Translations under genes and position numbers: made by a program
Notes under the pieces: model-generated
The model's input: only the letters and a program-made list of their open reading frames with translations
Database searches by the model: none
What the model was told of the DNA's origin: nothing
Assembly: GCA_022577435.1 (NCBI GenBank)
Contig: JAKOON010000066.1
Location: forward strand, 1,191,683 to 1,255,682
From: Embiotoca jacksoni
Taxonomy: Eukaryota; Chordata; Actinopteri; Embiotocidae
Direction: 5' to 3'
DNA length: 64,000 nucleotides
Part shown: positions 9,908-23,200 of the stretch, in pieces
Layout: the number at the start of each line of letters is the position of its first letter
Position numbering within the stretch: position 1 is the first letter of the stretch

Positions 9908-12555
9908 ATTTTTCAGTCCCTCCAGGATTTTCGCTGTTTTATTTTGTGATTAAAAAAAAAATTTGATTTTTTTTTTTTTTTTTTTTTTTCTGTGGATTTT
10001 CTCAAAAATTGCGATTTAATTTGAGATTCTTGTGTAAAATTGTGGGAATTAAAAAAAAATTGCCAGTAGAGAAAGAAAAATTATATATTTTTTTTAATCA
10101 CTACCTGATAAAGGAATAAATGTGAAATCACTTCCTGTGATAATAATCCTGCTGCACATCACAGAAATATTTCAGTTCTAATCTTTAAAAAAAAAAATCT
10201 ATTTATTGAACTTATTAAACTACATCAGCTGTCAAAATAAGAGCTTCAGATGCTGTTTAATTCATGTTCATTCAACACATAGACCTGCTGGATGAAACAA
10301 ACAAAGAGACGTCTCTGACAACTGGACGTGTGGAGAAAACTCATTTAACATCCAGTAATATGGAATCACTTCCTCTGATCACAAACATTTAATCATCATT
10401 TTATTGTGAAGGACATCATAACTGAAAGGAACAGTTCTGTTATAACTGAATAACGTAGGGTTGTGCTGGTTTTAGCATTCGTAGACAAGATCTCCTTCCA
10501 CAGGTAAAAACTATTCACTCCAAGCAACACAAGGTTGGTTTTTTTTCAACATGAACAGTGTTTATTTAATTGACATTTGAAATGTTTTCACATCAAAAAT
10601 GCCTTATTTTATGCAGGTAAAATAAGGCATCATACAAAATATCTAATTGCAACTTGGCACGCAAAAAGGTCTTTTTAAATATGAAATATGATTTTACACA
10701 GTTTGAACCAACATCTCTTATGTAACAGTACATTTATTTCATATTTATGTTAATAATTTATCGGCGCAGCCGGCTGTACTATTTGTTTTCAGTTTTTATT
10801 TTTATTCTGAAAGAGGCTTCTTTGTCTTTTAATCTATTTTTTCCCTCCTTTCTACTCTGAATAAATGATTACATAACGGCCGGCAGGATTTGAACCCGCT
10901 GTGCTTCTATCAGATGTCACAGACGACGTTATAAAAGAGGTTACGGCACCAAAAGCATCGTGAGAGAATCCAAAAGTAGTTCATAAAAATATGTCCCGCT
11001 GCGACCCTCTTAGTCATGACGAGGATTTATTTTCATATCAATGAAACTGGATTTACAACATCGCTGTTATTCCTCCGCCAACCAGTCATGTTACAGTTTA
11101 CAACCTGTCCAGACTCATATTATGTGTGTTGTGACAGGAATCCTTATTTGTGTTTTCATGTTGCTGCAAAAAATGTGAAATATGGTCACAATTTGTCCGT
11201 CTGCTCCTGAGTTCTGGTGTCGAATCGCTGCCACAAAGGTGTTTTTGCTGATGGAACCAAAAAAGGCTGACCTTTGACCTTCAGGTCATCTTATGCTATT
11301 AGACATCTGTGTGAAGTTCAGTTACGACCACAAACGTGTTTTACGTGATTCTTTTTTCTTTTTTTTTTTACAACGCTCTGTAAACATTGGGAAACTGAGA
11401 GGACCAGTTTCTGAAGTTTTGAAAGTGAAATGTGGTCCCATTCTTGCCTCCTTAATAACCCAGACCAGAGAGGCCTTGGTTACAGCCTCCATCCATCCAG
11501 GATGTGAAGCCTATTCGTTCATCTATTGGTTCATTCAAACACGGAGCTTTTTATGTGGAACATTTAGAAAAATAAACAATGTGCTTGAATGAAATGTGCT
11601 GGACAGCAGCTGTCTGTCTGGTGTTGAACGCAAATACATTACATCAATATTTTTGGGAACGCAAATACATTACGTCAATATTTTTGGAAATGTAAATGAT
11701 GGTTGGTATGCAAATATTGTACACGCATGTAAATTTAACACAGTTTGCAACTCTACGGCTCAGGACTACAAACAGTGACAGTTGTTGTTGTTGTTGACTG
11801 TCTTTATCATAGGAGTTTAAAAAAAAAAAAAATGTGTTCATGAGTAAAATGTCCCCCAAAAATAAAAAAGTGATTAAATGTGGCTAAAACTGACTGAAAT
11901 TTGACTTTTGATCTCAGGATAAAGGTTTAATAAAAGAATAAATGATCACTATTTATATAGATTTGAATGGAAATAGTTTGTGTATATGCGTCAATACTGA
12001 AACGGACTCCACACAGATGTGTGTGGTTTTGTGTGTATGTGGTTTATTAAACTGCCACAAATAATTTGCATATTAAAATATGACCACTTTCTTTCACATT
12101 CATATGGTATCGGAACAAAATGCATATTTCTGCTCATTAATGTCTCAATATTCAAAACCGTGAATTAAGTGTGAAATATTTTCTTGCGTCCTTGAATTTT
12201 ACCATCAAGAAGAAAACAATCATCCACAAAATGTGTGTTTGTGTTTTTGTGTGTTTTCAGGAAAGCGATCGCTAAGTCGGGCCTCCACCATCTGCCCTGC
12301 CAGCCCAGCACGTCCTCCCTGAACCGGGCCGACCCGGAGGCCCACGTCCGCAGCACCGTGGACTGGATGGTGAGTCGCAGGATCGCCACGACAACACAAC
12401 ACAACAAATGTCAAATGTCAAGTGTCAAGCACAAGAACTCCTCATATAACCTCCTTCTCTTCAGTCTTTTGTTGGGATTTAGACACTTCATTGTTTTGTT
12501 AACTTTTTATTTATAATCACATAAAAACTCTATTCTTTAGTCATTGACAGCGTTT

Positions 12556-12586
<31 letters not shown>

Positions 12587-13268
12587 GTATATATATATAC
12601 ACACACCACATTGATGTGTAAACATGTACACATTTGGGATGGGCATTTCAAGCAAAACTACTATTTGAATTTTAATATATAGTATAATATATATTTAGGT
12701 ACATCACTTTCTGACCGGAGTAAAGCATTACAACCAGGCGCATTTAAAAACAGAGGAAATAAGGAAGAGTCGCATATAGGAATTGATCTTGTAGATTATG
12801 ACGATTTATTTGAATAGTAGCTCCGTCACTACTATATATACATTCTTAAATATACATACTTATGCTTTTACACATACTTATAAAATGTTTTTTTTAACCC
12901 AGGAAATGCGTTTTTGGGAGATATATACTTTATAATCCCTCATTCATTAGAAAAGAAGATTCAAGAAGACCTGTTTTTGGGGGCGTGTCTGTTTGATTGA
13001 CAGGCCTGTGGTGCAGTCAGGTTACAGCTATCGGTGGGCGGGACGTAGTATCGTCAGGCTGGCTCCTCCCCCAGCTCGTCCAAATATGGTCACTTCCTGC
13101 TCCGAACCGCTCCGAACTAGCAAAGATGGTGACGGACAGAATCGCGTCAGTGATGTCACAGCGATGACATCACGTCTGTCTTCTGCATGATGAATTACAA
13201 ACGGATGAATCAGCGCGTCAGTGTTCAGCAACAGTGACAGAAAACAGTCGTGTTTCAGTGTCCATCCT

Positions 13269-13331
<63 letters not shown>

Positions 13332-16300
13332 GAGTCGGCTCTGTACGGAGATCATATCTGGTTTGAAACCAACGTATCTGGAGATTACTGCTACGTGGGA
13401 GAACAACACTGCATCGCCAGAGCGCTGGTGAGTATCTCCATCTGATGATCTTCCTCTTCCTCTTCCTCCTGTCTCTCTATGTATGTTCTATTTTTTATCA
13501 GAGCTATGCAGCACTTTTCGTACATTTTCACGCAGTTCAAAGTGCTTTACAGATGATTGACAGGCCGAGAATAAAACGGACAGTCGTAGACCGGAAAAAT
13601 AAAATACATTTAAGAACAAAATCAAAACACACTTACAAACAAATTAAAGGGACAATAAAACTATTTAAAAAAAAACAACCACTTATTTTTCTGCTTTATA
13701 GTTCTCCAACATCAAAAGAATGAAAATGTCCTTTTCATTTCGCAGTCGTTCGTTTATTTTCATGGCTGCACGTGATACCGACGACGCAATCACAACCGGT
13801 GCAAAATACATGTGCAAACTTTTTGGAATAAAAAAACCCAACAATTTCGTCCCCTTTATGAGGAGCTGTTAGTAAATCAGGTCCTAAATGTATAACATGC
13901 ACACAAAAAAAGGAAAGTACGAACAAAACACCTGACGGAGGCTGATGCGTCTGAAATGAGTCGAGAGGGAGAAACATGGAAAATATATTTGAACGCTAAA
14001 CACACCAACACTCGCAGACACATTTCACATAAAGCTCTTTAAAGTTTGTCCAGCAGTTAAACGGTCGTCCTCCCACATCAGAGCCAGGAGCTGCCGAGTG
14101 TCTTATTTCACATCAGATCACTAACGGACATATTTTTAGCGACAGCGGCTAAAAGCTGATGTCTGGTTGCCGGTCTGTTAAGAGCTTTTAAAACCTTCTG
14201 TTGAGTCCTGCTTTTCTATTTTACGTAGGTCTATTTTTTATTTTTGTATTATTATTATTCATGCAAAACTCCAGAGAGATGAATTAAAGTTTATATTTCG
14301 GTTCTGTTGTCTCGTTAATGGTATTAAACTTTATTTATAGTGCAGCCACGTCATGCAGGTCAAAAGCAGTTCAGTCCAAGTACTTAAGAACAGTGCTGCC
14401 AAACATTTGGACTACTTTCAAAATTATTTGTAGTATTTTAGTATCTATTCTAGAAATATACTTACTTTATATCACAGTATAAATGTTGGGGAAGTATACA
14501 GGTATAAAAAAAATAAATATATATATATATCCAATGTACAACCTCCAAACCAGCAGAATGAAGAGACCAAGTTAATTAGTGCCTATTGATGGCTAGAAAT
14601 AACATTTATTTTCAATAAAATATGTAGTTTTGGAACATTTCAGTAAAGACAGATAAACAAAAAAAAAAAAAAAAAACTGTAGCTCAAAACCATAAGTGTA
14701 CAAAATAATAAAGTTGGTTTATGTACAATCCACAGATGCTTGTGTATTCATGAAAGATGTGTAGTATAATGACTGACTACGATTTTGCATATTTCATGTA
14801 TGCAAGTTTTACAGCTCATCACACAGAGTAAATTAAAGGAGCCGAATCCACGATTCTTAAATATTTGGGGGTATTTTTGCTTGTGTGTTGCAACCTATAG
14901 ATATTTGGACATTTTAAAGTCAAGAGAAATATCTTTTTATTTTTGTACATTTGTTTAACTTCCTTCTCCTCGATTATTTCCTGGTGTTCAGAGCAACAAC
15001 AAAAAAAACAGTGCCGGGAAGATAAAGTTGCTTTAAGGGTGCAACAATTCTCTGAAAGGTAGCATTTCGTTATATTTGTACTCATGTCAGCACCTCCAGT
15101 CATGACATGTCATCTGTGTGCTGAATCTGTGCTGCTTTCAGTCTGCATCATTTCTCTTTCCAGTACGGGACTGACACCCGGTGGTCAGAGGTGGTATTAC
15201 AGCTCCATGTTTCATTGTCAAAAATCCCTTCTCGCCTTTGAGAGCCATGCATTTATTGACTTTTGTTCCTTTTTCTTGTGATTTTTTTTTTCAGAACTGA
15301 TTATTTTCCTTCTTCTTTTCTGTCTCTCCAGCAAAAGTCCGTCAACCGGAGGAAGTGTGCAGCCTGTAAGATCGTAGCTCACACCATCTGTATAGAACAA
15401 CTGGAGAAGGTAATTATTTTAACTCTTCTTTTAGTCCAAATACTTTAAAGCATTTTATCAAGGGGGCTGTTTCAGAAAATGTAAAAATTAGCTCGTCGTT
15501 AAATGTAAAAATTTAGTCGTCATGGAATAACAACGAAGATGAGAAGATTTCGAAAACTGTCTTGAAAAAGGAGATTTAGGAATGAATAGTCAACAGTCAA
15601 CAAAAAAATTGTTGGTGAGAGGAGAAAAGATGGATTACTTTAAACCTTGTAGTTTTTTTTTTTTTTTTTAAACTTCACTCCTCACGTCTATAGTTCAGTG
15701 TTGTTTTGGAAGCAGAGGACAGCAGGTGGTCCTTTAACTGTCCTCCCTGTCTGCCCTGCAGTTCCCCAGCTCTAAAGCCACTCTGCTGGACGACACGCTG
15801 CCTCTCAATGACTCCACCTTTAGAGTGAGACACACAAAAAAAACCCAAAAAACTCTGCTTCCTCTCCTTCCTCCTCGTCGGCGACCCCGAGAAAATAATC
15901 CGTGTAGTCTTCACATGTAGTTTGTGGACGCTCTGAAATTTTGCATCGTCATAAAAAAAAAGCTCATTTTCTTTTCCTTTGAATGACGTAAAACCTTCCG
16001 TCTCTGGTGTGATTATTCCGCCGAGTTAAAACGACTGGAACTCCAAATCAAGGTGTCTCCAGGTGATTTTCCCTTCTTGAAACCGGCCTGATCGCTGGAT
16101 GCCGTCAGGGTTTTTAACAGCGGTGCGTTCAGTCCTGCTTCCTGACTCCCTTCTCTCGCCTCCTTCCCTCTCTGCTCTCCTGCAGATTAACTTCCGCTGC
16201 AAGCCGTCGTTCAGAGAGTCGGGATCCAGGAACATCCGGGAGGTGACTTCTTTCAAGTTTCTTTTTTTTTTTGCACAGAAATCGAATAAACTGCATTAAA

Positions 16301-17043
16301 GTTATTATGGTGACCAATATTTTTGAGTTTAAATGCTTAATTTTTGTGGTTTGCGTGTGTTTCCAGCCCATCGTGGTGCATCATCACTGGGTGCATCGCA
16401 GACGGCAAGAAGGAAAATGTAAACAGTGTGGGAAGGTGGGTGGTAATTATGTTACTATTTATATATTAACCTTTAATTTTATGAGAATGTTTTGAAGCTT
16501 CAGGCCATAAATACAGTTTTAATACAGTAAAAACATTATTTCTATATTATAAGTTTTATCCTAAATTGCTTGAAGGTTCCTTTAACTCAAGAGATGTTAA
16601 ACGTTTGTTTAATAGTAGTTTTCAGATGCAGTGAAGCACTAAAGTAGTTCTGTTCATGTTTCCTGTTCAGGGCTTCCAGCAGAAGTTTGCTTTCCACAGT
16701 AAAGAGATCGTCGCCATCAGCTGCTCGTGGTGCAAACAGGCTGTGAGTATGACTGGAAGAAGACTTTGGGTTACAGATACAGACTGGATATAAAAGAGTT
16801 CGTAGCTTCAGCTCTGTAAAATGGTTCTGATCCAGAAGTGTCTTCAGCTGCAATACCAGCGAGTGCCACTAGAGGTCGGCTCCAAAAAGCCTCCGGCTCC
16901 ATAGACTCCCATTCAACTTCTCTCATCAAATCCAAAGTGAATAAAATGTGTCCATCAGTTATCTCGGTGTTCTTAGCTAAAGTCACTCCTTCTTATTAGT
17001 TTTCTGGAGGTCCATTCAAGGAACAAAAGGAAAAATATATATG

Positions 17044-17098
<55 letters not shown>

Positions 17099-20000
17099 AA
17101 TTGATGTGTAAACATGTACACATTAGGGATGGGCATTTCAAGCAAAACTACTATTTAAATTTTAATATATAGTATAACATATATATTTAGGCATGTAAAG
17201 CATTACAACCAGGTGCACTTAAAGAGTCGCATGTGCGAATCGATCTTGTAGATTATAATAATTTATTAGAATATTCAAAATTCTTGCCCCGTCACTACTC
17301 TATATACATTCTTAAATATACATACTTATGCTTTTACACATACTTATGAAAATGTTTTTTTTAACCAAGGAAAGGCGTTTTGGGGAAATATATATTTTAT
17401 AATCCGTCATTAATTAGAAAATAGGGTTTGTAAGATGTTGTAATTTGTACTCTATAGATGTAAATCGATTTTCATGTTGTACTGTTGCATCTCCCTCTTT
17501 AGTACCACAACAAGGTTTCCTGCTTCATGCTGCAGCAAATCGAGGAGGCGTGTCCAATCGGAGCTCACGCCGCCCTCGTCGTTCCGCCGACGTGGATCAT
17601 CCGGGTCAAACGCCATCAGGTAACACGGCAGTCCGCTCTCTGAAGTGCTCGCCTCATAACGCAATCCAGTTTCATACTGTATATGTGGGTGTCATTGTGT
17701 GCATAACGATGGACATTTATGGAGTGTTTTTCATTGTAAATGTCGCCAAAGGGAATCTTTTTTAATATAAAGATTATCGTACCGAGTACGGAGCCTTGTG
17801 GAACTCCATGACCAACGTTTCGAGAGGCATCAACGATGTGAACAAATTGAAATCTATCCGAAACCTCTATCTGTAAATCTCTAAAGCCTGACTGAAAATC
17901 TTCAAACTGGCCAGTCATGTGCAGAAAGTCACATAATTAATTTGCTTTTTTAAGCATTTTAGAAATAATTAAATTGAGATTGACTACAGGTCTGTGGTGT
18001 CCTAAAACAGCTGGATTAAGAGTAATCTTTTTAAAGAGAGTGTTTAATAAAGGCCTGTGTTACATATCCTGTTAGTCCAGATAGATCTGATCTAAAATGT
18101 AGCTGCTAATTAAGAGGAAAACATCCTCCAGCAAGTCGTGTTGGGACGGAGTCTTAAAACATAAGCTGATGATTTAGATCAAATGACGACCTTATTCTTG
18201 TATTCCTCTTTTTTAATGATGGATAATTTGCAGTTCTGGCATCACAGAGGGTTTTTGAAATGTACCAAGAAGCCTCCTCTGATTCATCACTTTCTTTTTT
18301 GTAAATGCCACATGTCAGATCGAGATCAAGAGTGGGACGATAACACAATGGGTTTGGTAACATTTGGAGAAATTGAGTGTAGTCGTGAATTAAATGCAGT
18401 GCTGAAGCTGTCACGGTCAGCCAGTATCATCCCTCTGAGGACTAAATCAGATAAACAGTCAGACTGGGATACCAGAGGCTTCATTCACGCCAAGGGCCTG
18501 ATGGGGTTCTGAGTTTGGTCTCAACTAACCCTGTCAGGCGCTCCTCCTGAAATCACATGCATCCGTCTGTTCCTTGTCTCTGACAGTCATCTATGAAGTC
18601 GAGTAAGAAGAAGAAGAGGACGTCGTTTAAGAGGAAAAGCAGCAAGAAAGGAGCTGAGGTGAGTCCTGTGTTAACGTCACAGAGTCTCCTCCGGTCTCAT
18701 GATTAAGTTCTTTGTTTCTGACACCGTCTTCGTTTGTTCATGTGCAAACAGACTGAACATAAAAATATGTTCGTAGCTTCAGGTCTGAAAAATGGTTCCG
18801 ATGCAGAAGTGTTTTAAGCTGCAATACCAGCGAGTGCCACTAGAGGTCGGCTCCAAAAAGCCTCCGGCTCCATAGACTCCCATTCAACTTCTCTCATCAA
18901 ATCCAAAGTGAATAAAATGTGTCCATCAGTTATCTCGGTGTTGTTAGCTAAAGTCACTCCTTCTTATTAGTTTTCTGGAGGTCCATCTGAAAATAATCCC
19001 TCATTCATTAGAAAAGAAGATTCAAGAAGACCTGTTTTTGGGGGCGTGTCTGTTTGATTGACAGGCCTGTGGTGCAGTCAGGTTACAGCTATCGGTGGGT
19101 GGGACGTAGTATCGTCAGGTTTCCGAACAGATCGGTCAGATCCACCGCTGGCTCCTCCCCCAGCTCGTCCAAATATGGTCACTTCCTGCTCCGAACCGCT
19201 CCGAACTAGCAAAGATTGTAACAGACAGAATCTAAAATATATACTCACTGCTGCGATTTCCCATGAGCAGTAATATATGTACGACTACTCTGTCTAGCTT
19301 CTGCATACTGTTGATTCGTTTCTTTATTTTCCTTCTTTCTTCATGATAAACTCATGAAACATGCGGTTATCACAGTAAACCTTCAGAGAACCAGACATGA
19401 AAAGATCTTTAAAGTAATCAGTTCTTGGTTGAATAATTAGCTGCGAGCTTCTGAGCTTCTTTTTCTTCTTCTTCTTCTGTGACAGGAAGGACGCCAGTGG
19501 AAGCCGTTCATAATCCGACCAATCCCCTCAGCGCTGATGAAACCGCTGCTGGTGTTCGTCAACCCCAAGAGTGGAGGAAACCAGGTAATAAGGAAGCAGG
19601 TGATACTCCGCAGTCAGCCGTTCACACTGCTGGTTTTAATCTACCTAATAACTAAGCAGTTATGGTGTAACTAAAACCAATTATTCAGCTAAGTGACTGA
19701 ATTAGAGAGGAAGACTTAAAAAAAACAGTGTAAAGTAGACACTAAGAAATCAGGGATTGGTGACTTTATTTCCACTTTGGGGCTTTAAAACTCTTCCTCA
19801 GCCTGAGGAGCAGTTTAACCAGCATCCACATCTCTCTGGATCACAGTCATGTCTTCTGTCTCACAGGGCACGAAGATCCTGCAGTCCTTCATGTGGTATC
19901 TGAACCCCCGACAGGTGTTTGACCTGAGCCAAGGAGGACCGAAGGAGGGGTTGGTCCCTCTCACACACATGTTTGTATGGCTATCTTTGTGAGGACTTCC

Positions 20001-20220
20001 CAACCCCAACCTGAAAATCTCAAAAACAGTCCTCACTTTGTTGGTCTAAAACTCAAACTGGACCTCATAAAGATAGTTTAACAAGTACACACACACTATT
20101 ATGTCCAATAAATATTTTGCTGAACCGACCAGGAACCGTTGTGAATCTATTCTAGACTGGAGCTGTACCGTAAAGTCCACAACCTGAGGATCCTGGCCTG
20201 TGGAGGAGATGGCACGGTGA

Positions 20221-20299
<79 letters not shown>

Positions 20300-23200
20300 A
20301 AAATATAAGTGAAATATTATAAGAAATGCAGAGGACAGCAATTCATATTCAGGTTTGTAGATGCAAGTAACCTCAGAAAATACATATGATAGAAAAAACA
20401 CCAATAAACACCAATGTGTCACTCATACAAATGTAATGATTTGTATTATTGGGAGGTAGTTTAAGTGACATGAGGACTTGTCGTCATGACAGGAACATGT
20501 ACCGTTGTACCCTATAGACACATTTTAGATACTGTGTCCAAGATTTACACTAAAGGTTTGACACCGCCAGTGAAGAAGGGGTTCAAATTTCAAACCAGAT
20601 TTCTCCAGATTCTCTGAATCTTTTCATGATTTTATGAACCGTAAATGATGAAATCCACCAATTCTTTGTTACTGATCTGTTGCTATGGTAATCTAAGTAG
20701 TTGTGAGATGTTCCACCAGATGTTTTTTTTTTTACGTTATACATTTTTTTTCCAGTCTTTTGTTAACCCTCTCCCAACTTTTTTGAGATGTGTTGCTACC
20801 ATCAAATTCACATTTAGTCTTTTAAACATTTTAAATTAAATATGAGTTTGTGGGATTTGCAAATCATTGCGCTCTGTTTTTATTTACATTTTACACAGCA
20901 TCCCAATTTTTTGGGGGGGAAATGTGGTTGTAGATGAATTTCATGGTGTCTTAGTGACATCCTGCTCTTCCAGCTGGCTCGAATTTGTGTGAAGCCTTGA
21001 TTACCCAGCATGCCCCTGTTCTACAGAGCTGCTTGTGATGTTATCAAATGCTTTGTTTGCTCAAGTGCCTCCGTAACCGTTCGGTGCATTTGAGGCCAGA
21101 TGACTCTGGAAGGTTTTCAGGTGTGTTTGAGCTGGTTATCCTGCTGCGGTTTAAATCCTTCTTCACAGGAGGCAGCAGCATGTCTCGGAGGAACGGAGTG
21201 ATGCTTCTCCTCGTTTTAGGTGTCCATCTCCACCGTGGGTTCGATACACTGGGATATCATTATCTCTCCCGTTGGTCTCCTCACACACCACTTTGTTGCT
21301 GCCAGAAATCTCACACTTTGATTTATCAATCAATAGGACTTTTTTCCCAGTCAGTCGGTCCAGCGTGTGAACTTCTTAGTCAGCAGCGTTGTGGTGGAAA
21401 CATGAGGCACATCCATGCTTTTTCTAGTTAACCGTAACAGCTGGTTCACTTACTTGAACAAACTTCCGATGAGCAGATTAAATGCATCTTTTAATGGAAA
21501 GATACAACTCCAGGAAATCTGTCTTTTTGGCCAAAGAGGCAACTCATTTACTGACCTAGAAATAGTACCGTATCTTCACTTTGTATGTCAGAACTTCTTG
21601 TTTTTTTCTAAAATGTAAGCACAACTAAACCAGTTTATTGTATTTATTAGATTTGTAGCAAGGTCATATTTTCATATGCAAATGAGGTTTGTGACAAACC
21701 TCAATCTAACTTGTGGTAAAAAATGAATTCTTTATTATTTATGCTGCAGGTTTGCTTCAAATTCAAATTCCATGTGTTTCTGGTAAATATTTCAGTGAGG
21801 CTGAACTCAATAATACAAAACACTGATGTATAATTAAAAATCATACAAATAATCCGCTCCAGTAGTTGTCACCAACAGGATGTGATGTCACCGTCAAAGC
21901 AATTCCAAACATTTTCAAAACCTTTCATCCTGGAGAGACTTTTCAAATCCTTCAACAAGCTCCGCCTACTTTCAGCTCGAAACACCATTCAAACTTTGAA
22001 CAGGCCACAAGACACACAGCTGTTACTGTGTTACTCAGTGTTTTGACATCTTTTACAGTTCATTGCTTTCTTTAATCAAAGAGTTATCAAATTTGATTCA
22101 ATATTATTTAGGACTGAATTTTCAACCTCGACCAGAATGCTGCCAAACAACTCCTGTGGTGCGTTCAGGCAAAGCGGTATAAAAAAGGGGAAATAATACA
22201 ATAACTATCTTGGGAATATAGAAATTATTCTATTATTGCCAGAAATGCTTTCTATAGCAAAGTTTTATAGTAAACCTTCTGACATATTTGCCACTAATGT
22301 CAAACTTGTGGTGTCAAGCGTTTCATTATTGCCTGAATGTTTCTGGATGTTTTCCACATATCAAATTTTTTTGGGGTAATTTCCTGCTGCAAATATTTCA
22401 CTTTAATAATGGAGTCTGTCGGACCAATATTATTTTTTTGAAGGTTGATTTTAGGAAAAATCTAATGCCAAAAAAAGCAATTACATAAGCAATTATTTAA
22501 GGATGATGATGATACAGTATGTTCCAATTTTAATACATTTAAAATCTGAATGAAACCCTGACGATTGAGAACCTTGTAAATATTCAGCTGCAGAGTTATT
22601 TATGATGGAAACTGAAAACAACCTGTTGAAGATGGATGGAGGAACACGACCTTTTTCTAACTCTACATCTGTATGTGTGTTGAACCAGGTTGGCTGGATC
22701 CTGTCCTGTCTCGATGACCTGGCGTTAAACCCTCCTGTTGCCGTGCTGCCACTGGGGACAGGAAATGACCTCGCCAGGACCCTCAACTGGGGCGGGGTGC
22801 GTGAAAACATGAACAAACACACTAACACGCAACTGAACTGAGTAAATACAGTCCAGTTACCTACCGCTGAAGTTTATCTGACTCAGCACTACTTCTGATG
22901 GGATTGGTTTTGGCTAACATCCTGTACCAGTTTCAAAATAAAAGCCCTCGTTTCAAACTAAAAGATGTAAAGTGTTTTCATACATGGGGCAGCCATGTAC
23001 TAGGTTCTGACCTTGTCTTGTTTTTATTTCAAAGTTGCAATCCTGTTTCATGTTCGTATACATATATTTACGCATGCATGTGGGCGTGTTTTATTGCAAC
23101 TCTGCACGTGTTCCAGGGTTACACAGACGAACCTCTGTGTAAGATCCTGTCCCACGTCGAGGACGGAGCTGTCGTCCAGCTGGACAGGTGGAATCTACAG

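Larger units (their letters stand above)
9796..12260 (+). other. dgkz intron 1
   Basis: 2.5 kb. Holds a 100-bp CA repeat at the donor (9803-9905), an R3 copy (9915-10440) and a short transposon relic at 11375-11460. The rest is AT-rich with no recognisable exon. Confidence 0.6.
20217..22688 (+). other. dgkz intron 12
   Basis: 2.5 kb. Holds the CA repeat at the donor (20223-20297), a transposon relic (20570-20930) and otherwise unrecognised sequence. Short open frames at 21048-21431 and 21866-22075 have no similarity I know. Confidence 0.5.

Noticed and set aside
10876..10950. tRNA-like T-loop (GGTTCAAATCC on the minus strand)
   Set aside because: No A box, anticodon arm or closing acceptor stem could be found. 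At most a decayed SINE piece.
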